Of a DNA stretch of 64,000 nt, positions 7,827-15,643 are shown piece by piece; the first letter of the stretch is position 1, and the number at the start of each line of letters is the position of its first letter. Made by a program: the position numbers and the translations under genes. Location: positions 2,046,001 to 2,110,000 of the forward strand of contig NZ_CP047936.1 in assembly GCF_014279975.1 (NCBI RefSeq). Direction: 5' to 3'. The notes under the pieces were generated by a model. That model saw nothing but the letters and a program-made list of their open reading frames with translations, was not told the origin of the DNA and searched no databases. Source of the stretch: Synechococcus sp. BIOS-U3-1. Its GTDB lineage: Bacteria; Cyanobacteriota; Cyanobacteriia; PCC-6307; Cyanobiaceae.

Positions 7827-7947
7827 GCAACCGAATCAGCAACGACCAGTCTGACCGCTGAACCACTTCGAACGAATCAAAGTGCGCGCCTCAAGAACTT
7901 GCACATGAGACTAGAGCTCGTTTTATTAATGCAGAAGCTCACCATCG

Positions 7948-8040
7948 ATGACACGCGTTCTGAAAGACAACTGGCTTTCACTCGCCATTGGAGCACTGTC
8001 TCTCAGCGGACTGCTCTGGCTTGAGCTCATCGCTGGTTAG
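7948..8040 (+). CDS. 30-aa single-pass membrane peptide
   Basis: ATG at 7948 to TAG at 8038-8040. The product starts with a short charged stretch (MTRVLKDNW) and continues as one hydrophobic helix (LSLAIGALSLSGLLWLELIAG). This fits the size and layout of photosynthetic low-molecular-mass membrane subunits, but I recognise no specific family. Confidence 0.4.
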   Translation: MTRVLKDNWLSLAIGALSLSGLLWLELIAG

Positions 8041-8102
8041 ACCACACGCACTTCCACTCGCGACTGACATGGGACACAATCGGCCTTGAAAGGGATGGCC
8101 GT

Positions 8103-8357
8103 ATGAGCATCGCATTGCTTCTATCAGGACCAATTACACCGCCGATGCCACCCTTGGAGAGACAAAAACCCATACCCGAAGACCATCAAGGGCTGGAAAT
8201 AGAAAGCTTTCAACTGAATATCGATCAACATGGGTTTGATTGCTCAGCTGGGGTCTTAGACACAGGACACAAAGCACCTCACGCATACCGTGGATCAAAC
8301 AATAGTTTCGAAAATGAGCTGCAAATTCACGCCGCGCGCTGCAAAACTCGCTTTTGA
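8103..8357 (+). CDS. Hypothetical protein, 84 aa
   Basis: Not recognised. The N-terminus is mildly hydrophobic and Pro-rich (IALLLSGPITPPMPP); the rest is polar with several His and two Cys. The codon pattern is unremarkable and no homologous motif is seen, so the call rests on length and on the absence of a better frame. Confidence 0.4.
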   Translation: MSIALLLSGPITPPMPPLERQKPIPEDHQGLEIESFQLNIDQHGFDCSAGVLDTGHKAPHAYRGSNNSFENELQIHAARCKTRF

Positions 8358-8432
8358 AAAATTTTGCCGAAATCGTGGTAAATCAGTCAAAAACTTGATC
8401 CAAATTAAATGAAAGCATCCACGAACAATAGA

Positions 8433-8624
8433 TCAGAGTGGCTCATCTGGTCCTGGTAGTGGCTTTCTACTATTCCTTTTTGGCAACAAAGATTTCAAGG
8501 CACCAATCATGTCATTGGTTCGAGAAACATAAACAAAGCTACCTAGAAAAGATACTGTTGCGATTACAAAAACAGTAGACGTCAACACATCAAGTTCAAG
8601 ATTTCCAATCGTCAAACCAGTCAT
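8433..8624 (-). CDS. Hypothetical single-pass membrane protein, 63 aa
   Basis: Starts at ATG 8624. The hydrophobic segment VFVIATVSFLGSFVYV (residues about 18-33) is followed by a basic stretch (LLPKRNSRKPLPG) and an acidic end (PDEPL). It resembles other small membrane proteins of the island; no family is recognised. Confidence 0.5.
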   Translation of the reverse strand: MTGLTIGNLELDVLTSTVFVIATVSFLGSFVYVSRTNDMIGALKSLLPKRNSRKPLPGPDEPL

Positions 8625-8955
8625 GCTTCACGTGCCCAAGCGGCTCAACAATGCAACACATCAACGTTAACTCCCACCGCTCCGTCGTGGCAATTTCGCG
8701 ACGCAACACCGATCCCTCACTGAACTTAGAAACAGCAGCGCCCATGTCACTGCTTCAACACGTCAGGATCATGGGGAGAACATTAGAACTGTCATGGACA
8801 AGACGAGTCAGTTCACTGTGCGGCCTAAATACATGGACCAGCGAGTTGTCAAGATCACTTGCCCAGTGGGCCTGCAGAACACCTGGATAGCGGCGGATTG
8901 CAAGCAGTTACGGTGGAACTGCTTGAAAACACCTTTCACGGAACGTCCAAGTCTC
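8625..8955. other. Stretch without a supported gene
   Basis: Overlapping frames on the plus strand (8651-8890 and the 5' extension of the next gene from 8794) are low in complexity and show no family features. This is probably the leader and promoter region of the secreted protein at 8956. Confidence 0.4.
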
Positions 8956-9189
8956 ATGATGCGTCCATCACTCCTCGTCCTGCTTGCTCTCCTCGTGGCG
9001 CCGAGCGCCGTTCTAGCCCAGAAAAAAATCCCCAAGGCTAAGGGACACAACCAGTGCCCTTTGGGTTACGTCAACACTCTTGGCACGACCTGTGTTTCAC
9101 CGATCTACTACGAGGTTGAACCCACGAATGGAAAAGCCTGCAAGGAAGGGTGGATGAATGTCGGAGCTGGCTATTGCAGAAAAAAATGA
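8956..9189 (+). CDS. Small secreted Cys-containing protein, 77 aa
   Basis: The tandem ATGs at 8956 and 8959 give a clear signal peptide (MRPSLLVLLALLVAPSAVLA, cleavage after VLA). The mature part is about 56 residues with four Cys in CPLGYVN, TTCVSP, KACKEGW and GYCRKK, plausibly two disulfides. The frame extends upstream to 8794 but that part lacks these features. Function unknown; the protein is probably periplasmic. Confidence 0.65.
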   Translation: MMRPSLLVLLALLVAPSAVLAQKKIPKAKGHNQCPLGYVNTLGTTCVSPIYYEVEPTNGKACKEGWMNVGAGYCRKK

Positions 9190-9276
9190 GCGCCAGTCCA
9201 TGTCGATCGAAATCTCGAATCCATGGCGGAATGATTCGCCCATGGCTAGAGATCGACTAGAAGCAACAAAGAACCA

Positions 9277-9525
9277 ATGAGACTGTTCTTTAAGTCGTCA
9301 CTGCTACTAGCGGCAGGGATCATTGGCATGACAGGAATAGCTGCTCATGCTCAACCCCGCACAATCTCAGAGTGCGCACAGAAGCTCACTGCACGAGGGT
9401 TCAATGTGATTGACCAGGATATTGATGATGGCCTCTACGAATTCGAGGCCATCAAAAACAATCAAAAATGGGATGTAAAGATGGACCTACAATGCAATGT
9501 TCTTCTAGAACGCATCGATAACTAA
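9277..9525 (+). CDS. Small secreted PepSY-like protein, 82 aa
   Basis: A signal peptide (residues 1-25, ending AAHA-Q) precedes a mature domain of about 57 residues. Its order, ISECAQKLTARGF, then GLYEFEAIKNNQKWDVKMD, then CNVLLERIDN, follows the alpha then beta-hairpin layout of short PepSY-type domains. Two Cys (about residues 33 and 73) may form a disulfide. Such domains are thought to modulate enzymes in the periplasm; the target here is unknown. Confidence 0.6.
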   Translation: MRLFFKSSLLLAAGIIGMTGIAAHAQPRTISECAQKLTARGFNVIDQDIDDGLYEFEAIKNNQKWDVKMDLQCNVLLERIDN

Positions 9526-9579
9526 TTAACCAAAAAGCTCAAACATTTCCAAACCAGCAATCAAATAGATTGGTAACTT

Positions 9580-9945
9580 CTACATCAATCCTAACGAGTG
9601 AAGCAAACCCTTGCTAACAAAAACAAGCATACAAATAGAGGTGAATGCCACAAGATTAATAGCAGCGATATCGAAAACTAGTGGGCTGCGCTCGGCTTGC
9701 TCAGAGGCTCCAGAAGAGAACGATTGATTAATATCGTCCCAGTACGCAAGCACAAAACCTTTTTTGGCGGACAGACTGCCTGCACCCGTCACGATTTGAC
9801 TTTGTCCCTGACTGGCAAGCTGCTGACGGTCAATCTTCTCAGCCTCGCGCCTAAAAGTATTTTGAAACCAGTTGACGTGGCTGAAAAAGCCTACGGTGAA
9901 CCAAAAAATAAGTGAGACGCCAATCAAAGCACTGAGCATCACCAT
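9580..9945 (-). CDS. Hypothetical two-pass membrane protein, 121 aa
   Basis: Membrane segments lie at residues about 4-22 (ALIGVSLIFWFTVGFF) and 93-112 (AINLVAFTSICMLVFV), separated by a polar loop of about 70 residues with Gln/Ser-rich stretches. The family is not recognised. Both termini and the loop are complete, with no sign of truncation. Confidence 0.55.
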   Translation of the reverse strand: MVMLSALIGVSLIFWFTVGFFSHVNWFQNTFRREAEKIDRQQLASQGQSQIVTGAGSLSAKKGFVLAYWDDINQSFSSGASEQAERSPLVFDIAAINLVAFTSICMLVFVSKGLLHSLGLM

Positions 9946-10146
9946 CCCTGAACACCTCGCTTGTATTAACTAATCATTAATCATCTTCTCAATGCAATCG
10001 ATACTGGTGTCATTTGAACCAGAAGCCAAAATCATTTGACATTATCGACAATGGGGCGAAAAATTATTGACAGGCGCTTGTATCAAGCATCAATTTCTTG
10101 GAGCATTCGGTCGCCCCCCCTGTTCAGCTCACCTAACGCGAATAGA

Positions 10147-10431
10147 TCAGGATTTCCCAGTAGGCAGTTGTGCTCGGTAATCGTCGGCAACAACATCCAG
10201 AAGTCCTAAGACGTAACGGTCGCTCGCTCCGATGTCAGTTTGAAGGGTTTGAAGGCTCATGCGAATATCTTCAATCGCAGAATTGATTTGATTTTCGAGC
10301 TGGGCCTGGCTTGGCTGCCACTCCTCAGTCAATGAGGTCGAAGAGGCAATTTTCAGAGTTGTTGAATCTTGGGGCTTGGGAGGCATAGATCCTCTCCGTG
10401 GGGCCTGAGAGTTCCGTGCTTGGTATGCCAT
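10147..10431 (-). CDS. Hypothetical soluble protein, 94 aa
   Basis: Not recognised. The N-terminal 40 residues are polar and Pro/Ser-rich, probably disordered. The C-terminal half is a helical segment (QLENQINSAIEDIRMSLQTL, then YVLGLLDVVADDYRAQL). No signal peptide. Confidence 0.5.
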   Translation of the reverse strand: MAYQARNSQAPRRGSMPPKPQDSTTLKIASSTSLTEEWQPSQAQLENQINSAIEDIRMSLQTLQTDIGASDRYVLGLLDVVADDYRAQLPTGKS

Positions 10432-10612
10432 GTTGATCCGTTTTGCTGAAGTTTTTCATCGAAAGGCCAAGCTCACTGTCAAATTGCCGACCAACACACC
10501 GTTCAAAGACGACGCAGCAGAAAAAACAGCTCAACGAAGCCCGTACAGGGAAGAACCCTGAGCAACATTCATGCTGTAGAAAGCCGCTGGCCTGACGACA
10601 CCATGGGCAGGG

Positions 10613-10975
10613 TCAAGATCCGCGCTGACGTCCGAGTACTTTTCTCGTCACCACACCATCTTCTTTCTGATAGAGAACCAAACGATTCTCTTCCAATGTA
10701 TTCAAGCTCAGAATACCTTTAGAGCGATATTGACGATTAAATGGAACTACCCATGATGTACCCATGGCCATCACATAAATCAATTCTTGTTGATCAGCGC
10801 TGATACAAAAGCGCACTTTGGAATCCTTATAAACACCGACATCGCTGACATACTCAGCGTTGTAATAGTCACAAGCCTGAGCACGTTGATACTCATCTTT
10901 GATCGTAGCTAGTGCAGAGCTGTTGAAACTGAGGCCGAGCAGCGCCAAGACCCCAATCCCTGGGATGCACCTCAT
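10613..10975 (-). CDS. Small secreted hypothetical protein, 120 aa
   Basis: A signal peptide covers residues 1-23 (GIGVLALLGLSFNSSALA). The mature part carries Cys in QACDYYN and RFCISADQ and a beta-rich pattern (VRFCISADQQELIYVMAM). It ends with a basic stretch. Function unknown; likely periplasmic. Confidence 0.6.
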   Translation of the reverse strand: MRCIPGIGVLALLGLSFNSSALATIKDEYQRAQACDYYNAEYVSDVGVYKDSKVRFCISADQQELIYVMAMGTSWVVPFNRQYRSKGILSLNTLEENRLVLYQKEDGVVTRKVLGRQRGS

Positions 10976-11446
10976 AACCCCTCATGCGTTGCAGAACAGA
11001 AACAGCATGGCGCGTCACAGCAGCGATGCAAGCCAGTTTCAAGCCATAAGCAAGCGAAATTGATCATCCACGACAGCGCAGCGCTGCAGTGGACAGGGAT
11101 CTCAATCGCTACTTGAGCTTGATCTGATCAATACATCCTGTTCTGAGCGGGGCGGTAACTTTCCGCCAACGCAAAGGCAAGTCTTGTCAACACGCCACTT
11201 CCGAGAATCTGAAGATGCGAGGCCTCGATTCACGGATCCAGTGTTTCTCCAACATGCTGAGGCCAGAGTTGGGCCATGGTGGGAGGCGCGCATTCGCACT
11301 CTGATAAAACAGGATTGTGCTGAAGAGGCCGGCGCTCTTTTCAGGGAGTTCGAAACACCTGAGAAAGGGTTTTAACGGTTGGAGATTGAGCCGAGCTGAA
11401 ACGGCCAGCCAATAGGTGAGCGTCAAGAACTGAACGTGAGCCTTCA
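10976..11446. other. Intergenic stretch with one doubtful frame
   Basis: The only candidate is a plus-strand frame at 11184-11375 (63 residues, with WWEARIRTLIKQD and EEAGALFREFE). It is overlapped by frames on the other strand and shows no recognised family. Not called as a gene. Confidence 0.3.
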
Positions 11447-11615
11447 ATGATCAGTCTTGAACATTCGCGAGCTTCTAAGCCGCGCAGCAACACAAAAGCG
11501 TCGGATCCTTGTCAAGAAGAATCCTTGTCACAGAAGATCCTGAGCAAAGCTGACCACAAAAACTTGCCATTGAGGGAGATCATGCTCATGATGTCCTCAT
11601 CTACAAGGATACTTG

Positions 11616-11756
11616 ATGAGCAAACGTCTGATTCGTGCCCACAAAAAATTGATTATCAAAATACAACAACAGACTGGTCTTTCCGACTATCAGATCTTGT
11701 GGTTGGCTTTTGCGAAAGGACTCATTGCTGGCATTTTGCTGGCTATCTTCTTTTAA
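11616..11756 (+). CDS. 46-aa membrane protein, basic N-terminus
   Basis: ATG at 11616, preceded by AAGGA, to TAA at 11754-11756. The product has a strongly basic N-terminus (MSKRLIRAHKKLIIK), a polar turn (QQQTGLSDYQ) and a C-terminal hydrophobic helix (LWLAFAKGLIAGILLAIFF). Proteins with this layout, in particular a TGLSDYQ.LWL.FAKG core, occur in marine picocyanobacteria as far as I recall. Function unknown. A longer frame overlapping it (11447-11779) looks non-coding. Confidence 0.65.
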   Translation: MSKRLIRAHKKLIIKIQQQTGLSDYQILWLAFAKGLIAGILLAIFF

Positions 11757-11822
11757 AAACCGACTGCTACACTAATTAATGCAATAAAAGTCCTGTACCA
11801 AATTTTCCAAAATTTTAATTTT

Positions 11823-12050
11823 ATGATGCCAGACAAGACAAACAAAGCAATGATCAATACTGGAAGAACACAACTCGATAGAGCTCTTACCTACTCAGAA
11901 ATGATGAATGAAGGTAGACAGAGAATGACAGCTAGCAATTCAGAGCAGGACAATGGGCTGGAAAAACGATTAGATGAACTTGAAAGAAAAGTGGAGCACC
12001 TCCAGAAAGTTGTCCAGCGCCAGCTTCGTCTCGGCCGAGAGGCTAAATAG
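11823..12050 (+). CDS. Coiled-coil hypothetical protein, 75 aa
   Basis: The start is ATG at 11823 or the adjacent ATG at 11826. The C-terminal half is a heptad-patterned helix (LEKRLDELERKVEHLQKVV), a likely coiled coil. The N-terminal half is polar. It lies 66 bases after the 46-aa membrane protein on the same strand, so the two may be cotranscribed. A weak hairpin with a T-run follows. Confidence 0.55.
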   Translation: MMPDKTNKAMINTGRTQLDRALTYSEMMNEGRQRMTASNSEQDNGLEKRLDELERKVEHLQKVVQRQLRLGREAK

Positions 12051-12056
12051 CCAACC

Positions 12057-12075
12057 GAGCTTTCGAGAGCTTTTT
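12057..12075 (+). terminator. Weak hairpin with T-run
   Basis: AGCTTT and AGAGCT form a short stem followed by TTTTT, a few bases after the stop of the coiled-coil gene. The stem is short and includes a wobble pair. Confidence 0.35.
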
Positions 12076-12139
12076 AAGAAAGACTGAACGGCCTTATCAA
12101 GTCAACCCATGTCATTCAAGGTGAGAATGATGTCAACCG

Positions 12140-12739
12140 CTATGACTTTGCAGCACGAACATTCAAGCTCACGCAATCAAGGCTGTCGTAGGTCTCAACA
12201 CCAGTGTCTGGATTAACACCAGCCGCCCTTGAGCACATCTCCTCTCTCTGGGGGGCATCAATAATTGCACCGGAAAAGTCTGCTCCGTCGATCGTTGTTG
12301 CCATAAAGAAGCTCTTGGTCAAAACGGCATCTCTAAAGTTCACATTTGTAAGATTCGCCTCTTCAAAATGAGTTGCATAAGCGATACTACCTTCAAGATT
12401 TGCACCTTCTAGATCTGCTCTTTGCAGGGTCGCTACGCTAAAAAGTGCACCTCTCAGGTCAAGACCAGACAGGTCATAGTTAGCCAAGTCATACTTAACA
12501 AACTCTTTGGTGATCGGCTTTCCATCTTCATCTCGCTCATAAAAAGGAAATTTTTCCTTGAAGGCCTCTGTTGCCTGGTCGCTACCCTGAAGACTCCGAT
12601 CAAGACCGATATCTGGAAGCCCGCCACCACTAGGATAAATTGCCAACACTTTTGATGGGAGCAATAACAGAGTGCAGGCCAGAACTACTACAAAAGATCG
12701 GATTGACTGCCTGATCACTGTATTAATCAATTCCATCAA
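12140..12739 (-). CDS. Pentapeptide-repeat protein, exported
   Basis: 199 residues. The N-terminal hydrophobic segment (about 15-33, SFVVVLACTLLLLPSKVLA) acts as a signal peptide, so the mature protein is likely in the thylakoid lumen or periplasm. Residues about 85-155 contain pentapeptide repeats of the A(D/N)LxX type (YDLSGLDLRGA, ADLEGANLEGS, ANLTNVNFRDA, ADFSGAII). They fold as a right-handed quadrilateral beta-helix. A Cys pair near the C-terminus (EMCSR and LDCVS) may form a disulfide. Function unknown. Confidence 0.8.
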   Translation of the reverse strand: MMELINTVIRQSIRSFVVVLACTLLLLPSKVLAIYPSGGGLPDIGLDRSLQGSDQATEAFKEKFPFYERDEDGKPITKEFVKYDLANYDLSGLDLRGALFSVATLQRADLEGANLEGSIAYATHFEEANLTNVNFRDAVLTKSFFMATTIDGADFSGAIIDAPQREEMCSRAAGVNPDTGVETYDSLDCVSLNVRAAKS

Positions 12740-12935
12740 ACACTCCTTTTATTCAAAAACCTAAGGCAAGCAAGTTCGGCACCTTGACAACATGACCCGC
12801 TGGAACGAAACAAATCCAGCAGTGGCGAGCGCAAAATCTCACTGCCCTGAATCTCATTGATCGCCCCAGCGAGTCCAAGATGAATGATCAAAAATTATCT
12901 TGAAGCTAGGATGATCGTAGAGTTCTCTACCAAAT

Positions 12936-13094
12936 TTGGAAGATCAAACTCAAGCTCTTCTTGCTGAGCTTATTCGACAAGCGTTAATCAGAATTCACAG
13001 TGGAGAGGCAGGGGCTGACTCAGCTCTCTACAGAGCTATCTATACTCTTCAAGAACAAAATATTATCGAAAACATTGCATCAACATTGCAATAA
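12936..13094 (+). CDS. 52-aa helical protein with TTG start
   Basis: The frame opens after a TAG and has only TTG at 12936 as a plausible start; it ends with TAA at 13092-13094. The product is a well-patterned amphipathic helix protein (LEDQTQALLAELIRQALIRI, HSGEAGADSALYRAIYTLQ, ending ENIASTLQ). The composition is clearly protein-like compared with the alternative frame starting at 13000. Family not recognised. Confidence 0.5.
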   Translation: MEDQTQALLAELIRQALIRIHSGEAGADSALYRAIYTLQEQNIIENIASTLQ

Positions 13095-13183
13095 AGAGCA
13101 AGGGCTAGCTCCAGCTTGTTGTCAATCAAATTACTCACAAAGCCCTACAAACTATTCTGCAATCAAAACAAATATCGCAAAAA

Positions 13184-13294
13184 CTATCCCGCCAGATAAA
13201 TATAACCTGAAACTAAATACATAGAGAACCAAATCAATGCAGAGAAATAAACAGCGGCAAAAACAAACTCTTCAACAAATTCAAATGAGTCCAT
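13184..13294 (-). CDS. 36-aa membrane peptide in operon with the PsbF-like gene
   Basis: ATG at 13294 to TAG at 13186-13184. The peptide has an acidic N-terminus (MDSFEFVEEF) and one hydrophobic, aromatic-rich helix (AAVYFSALIWFSMYLVSGYI). Its start is only 4 bases after the stop of the PsbF-like gene, so the two are almost certainly cotranscribed and perhaps coupled. In canonical psbEFLJ operons PsbF is followed by similarly short PsbL and PsbJ, but I see no sequence match to either. Confidence 0.5.
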   Translation of the reverse strand: MDSFEFVEEFVFAAVYFSALIWFSMYLVSGYIYLAG

Positions 13295-13298
13295 GAGT

Positions 13299-13598
13299 TC
13301 AATACAGCGTAGCTCTACGGACAAATTGCATGGCAGCAAGCGCTCCCAGAAAGAACACCGTTGGAATACCCAATGCATTCACAGCCAATGTCCTAACTGT
13401 AAACACAGGGTAGCCGCCATCTTTCCTTTTGAACGGTGCCAGAGGGCTATCGATCCATTCTTTACGATTCTGAATCGAAGGCACTCCAGCAAATTGTTTT
13501 CCCCAGACAAGAATTTCCCATCGCGTCAGCCAGAATGCTGTGCTGATAACAGAGAAAGCTATTGGGGAAACAACCAACAGGATCTTGTAATTGAACAC
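13299..13598 (-). CDS. PsbF-like protein with extra N-terminal membrane segment, heme ligand replaced
   Basis: Residues about 64-96 read [20 protein letters not shown], then [13 protein letters not shown]. This closely follows cytochrome b559 beta subunit PsbF ([31 protein letters not shown]). The heme-binding His of PsbF is Asn here (codon AAT, one base from CAT) and the preceding Trp is Thr. PsbF is about 40-47 residues; this protein is 99, with an added membrane helix (residues 4-26) and a 40-residue linker ([27 protein letters not shown]). The start is GTG at 13598; no ATG is available. It probably sits in the thylakoid or plasma membrane but should not bind heme as PsbF does. A normal psbEFLJ operon presumably lies elsewhere. 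Confidence 0.7.
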   Translation of the reverse strand: MFNYKILLVVSPIAFSVISTAFWLTRWEILVWGKQFAGVPSIQNRKEWIDSPLAPFKRKDGGYPVFTVRTLAVNALGIPTVFFLGALAAMQFVRRATLY

Positions 13599-14113
13599 AA
13601 CAACAACGTAATTTCGTTCAGCCTAGAAGGATGCTTTCCCCTTCAAGTAATGATTGATGCGCAATTTTCGCCTCAATGCTGCACCTGCACTGACTGATTT
13701 TACAATACAAATAGATAGCAATACGGTGACTTTTTTCGAAGCACAGGCCTCATTTGCGATCAAGAATCAGTCTAATTTGATAGATCTTCCGCCTCTTTAC
13801 CTCAATAACGATAATTCTGATGCTGCAAACAGCAACATAGAGATAGATCGGGAATCATGATTTTACGTAGCTCTGGCTCAGATGCTTCAGGCCAAAAGCA
13901 TCACGCAGCTGGGGGATCAGGCCATCCTGAAGAAACATATTGATTCGTTGACATGCACAAGAATTGGGATAATTTCAGAACTTTTTATATTTCTTGTGGA
14001 CAGTCGATCAGTCCAGAGCTGAGAGAAGCACTCCCCAACCTCCAAACTGCCCTTCACTTTCAGGTCATACACGACTTGACTTGGCAAAGACATCGTTCCT
14101 GCCTGAGGCCATC
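13599..14113. other. Stretch between the PsbF-like gene and the hydrolase
   Basis: About 500 bases. A plus-strand frame at 13654-13860 (68 residues) has no recognisable feature and lies opposite the likely promoter of the PsbF-like operon. The region marks the change from AT-rich island to GC-richer core sequence. Confidence 0.35.
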
Positions 14114-14791
14114 ATGATCAACACACTGGTGTGTGGCCCTCGCACAGGGCCAGCAACCGTGATGCTTGCCCATGGAGCTGGAGCTGGCATCGAGACCCCT
14201 TTTATGCAGCAGATGGCTGATGGCCTTGCGCAACGCGGATGGCAGGTGATCCGCTTCGAATTTCCCTATATGGCCCAACGACGCATCAGCGGCCGCACAA
14301 CACCACCGAACCAAGCCAACATCCTGTTGCAGTGTTATGCCGAGCAAGTGCAGTCTCTGCCTCCCGATCAACCGCTGATCATCGGAGGCAAATCGATGGG
14401 AGGCAGGGTGGCCAGCCTGCTTGCCGATGAGTTGTGGAGCCAAAACAGGATTTTGGGATGCATCTGCCTTGGCTATCCCTTTCACCCTCTTGGCAAACCT
14501 GAGAAACTACGTGTCGAGCATTTGCAAAAACTGCAAACGCCAACTCTGGTTGTTCAGGGAGAGCGTGATGCGATGGGAAACAGGGAGGAAGTGAAAAACT
14601 ACGCACTCTCAAAGCAGTTGCGACTCGCCTGGATGCCAGATGGAGATCACAGTTTCAAACCACGCAAACGGTCAGGGCGGAGCGAACCTCAGAACTGGAA
14701 GCTGGCTGTGGAACACATGCATGACTTCCTGAACAGGCTGATGCTGCCGGATGGATCAGACTCAATGACCTCAACGCAGCCGCAATACTGA
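14114..14791 (+). CDS. Alpha/beta hydrolase, KANL3/Tex30-like
   Basis: 225 residues from the ATG at 14114 (MINTLVCGP). A 40-residue upstream extension is possible but lacks family features. The oxyanion region is LAHGAGAG (about residues 19-26) and the nucleophile elbow is GGKSMGGR, with Ser at the centre of GxSxG-like GKSMGG. Asp in QGERDAMG and His in DGDHSF complete the triad. The family is a dienelactone-hydrolase-like group with unknown natural substrate. First gene of the GC-rich core region. Confidence 0.85.
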   Translation: MINTLVCGPRTGPATVMLAHGAGAGIETPFMQQMADGLAQRGWQVIRFEFPYMAQRRISGRTTPPNQANILLQCYAEQVQSLPPDQPLIIGGKSMGGRVASLLADELWSQNRILGCICLGYPFHPLGKPEKLRVEHLQKLQTPTLVVQGERDAMGNREEVKNYALSKQLRLAWMPDGDHSFKPRKRSGRSEPQNWKLAVEHMHDFLNRLMLPDGSDSMTSTQPQY

Positions 14792-14802
14792 AGCTTTGAC
14801 TG

Positions 14803-15108
14803 TTAAGTCTGGTTGCCTCCGAGCATGTCGTCGTAGCCCTCATAAGGGTTGTATTCCGCCCAGCCAGGACTGGCCTGATCCATCAGGCCAAATTCACCAT
14901 CAATCATGTCGGCACGTGTGTTGCCGTAAGGAACTGTGTTGCAAGTGATCCCGCCACCAGCAACTGGCTGGCAGTCATCGAAGCGCACCTGCGCCTGAAC
15001 AGGATTGACCAGACTGACGTTCATCGTGACCAGAGCGACAACGCTCATTAGAGACACGCGCACGAGGGTTGATGCATGGCCCCCCATCTTGGATGGGATC
15101 GTGAACAT
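14803..15108 (-). CDS. Small secreted hypothetical protein
   Basis: I chose the ATG at 15108 (MFTIPSKM), just after the stop of the upstream gene, in place of 15183. A signal sequence (LVRVSLMSVVALVTMNVSLVN, then PVQA-Q) leads to a mature part with one Cys pair (DDCQP and ITCNTV). The acidic, Tyr/Gly-rich tail includes GWAEYNPYEGYDDM. Probably periplasmic; function unknown. Likely cotranscribed with the gene at 15113-15511. Confidence 0.6.
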   Translation of the reverse strand: MFTIPSKMGGHASTLVRVSLMSVVALVTMNVSLVNPVQAQVRFDDCQPVAGGGITCNTVPYGNTRADMIDGEFGLMDQASPGWAEYNPYEGYDDMLGGNQT

Positions 15109-15112
15109 CGAA

Positions 15113-15511
15113 TCAAAGGCGTGCACAAAGACGCTCACTGTCCCGCAGGGTCTCGAACGCTTTCTGGCCACGTTGTTCAGCAAGCTGCACCATCACCACT
15201 TCCGCCTGCAGTCCGAGCAGCAATGTCTGGCAGGGATAGAGCTCGCGATCAGCGGCACGGCGCTGCATCGCCTCAATGAGCACAAGAGCTTGGTCACAGC
15301 TAGTTGCGTTAGCGCTGCTGAAACATGCAACTAACAGCGGACGAGCTCCATCCAGGTACGCCGCATGAACAGGCACTTCGACACTGCCAATCACAAGAGC
15401 GAACGTCGTAGGGATCCACGCTCTGACCAAATTGTTTAAGAGAGGATTGATCCGCAGACGTGAAGTGACCAACGCCCTGAACTGCTGGAAATCATTCAGA
15501 AATAAAGTCAT
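15113..15511 (-). CDS. Hypothetical protein with N-terminal membrane segment, 132 aa
   Basis: A hydrophobic stretch at about residues 30-50 (VRAWIPTTFALVIGSVEV, ending VHA) could be a signal peptide or anchor. The remainder is helical with three Cys (VACFSS, TSCDQA, YPCQTLL). It is separated from the downstream secreted protein by four bases. Family not recognised. Confidence 0.6.
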   Translation of the reverse strand: MTLFLNDFQQFRALVTSRLRINPLLNNLVRAWIPTTFALVIGSVEVPVHAAYLDGARPLLVACFSSANATSCDQALVLIEAMQRRAADRELYPCQTLLLGLQAEVVMVQLAEQRGQKAFETLRDSERLCARL

Positions 15512-15643
15512 GGCCCAGCCATGAACGCCACAAATCGAATGAAATCACGCAAATAAGATCGGATGTAGATCGACTGGGCTGTGGTCCCACTCTCAATCAT
15601 TCAGCGCTACGCGTCAGTTAGCTGACTTCTAAAAACCACACTT

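Noticed and set aside
11459-11550. Short plus-strand frame from a TTG (NIRELLSRAATQKRRILV)
   Set aside because: Basic and protein-like, but only 29 residues with a TTG start and no support.
11447-11779. 110-aa plus-strand frame
   Set aside because: Polar, irregular composition and covers the better supported 46-aa gene 11616-11756 in another frame.
13654-13860. 68-aa plus-strand frame
   Set aside because: No family feature and located in the likely promoter region of the PsbF-like operon.
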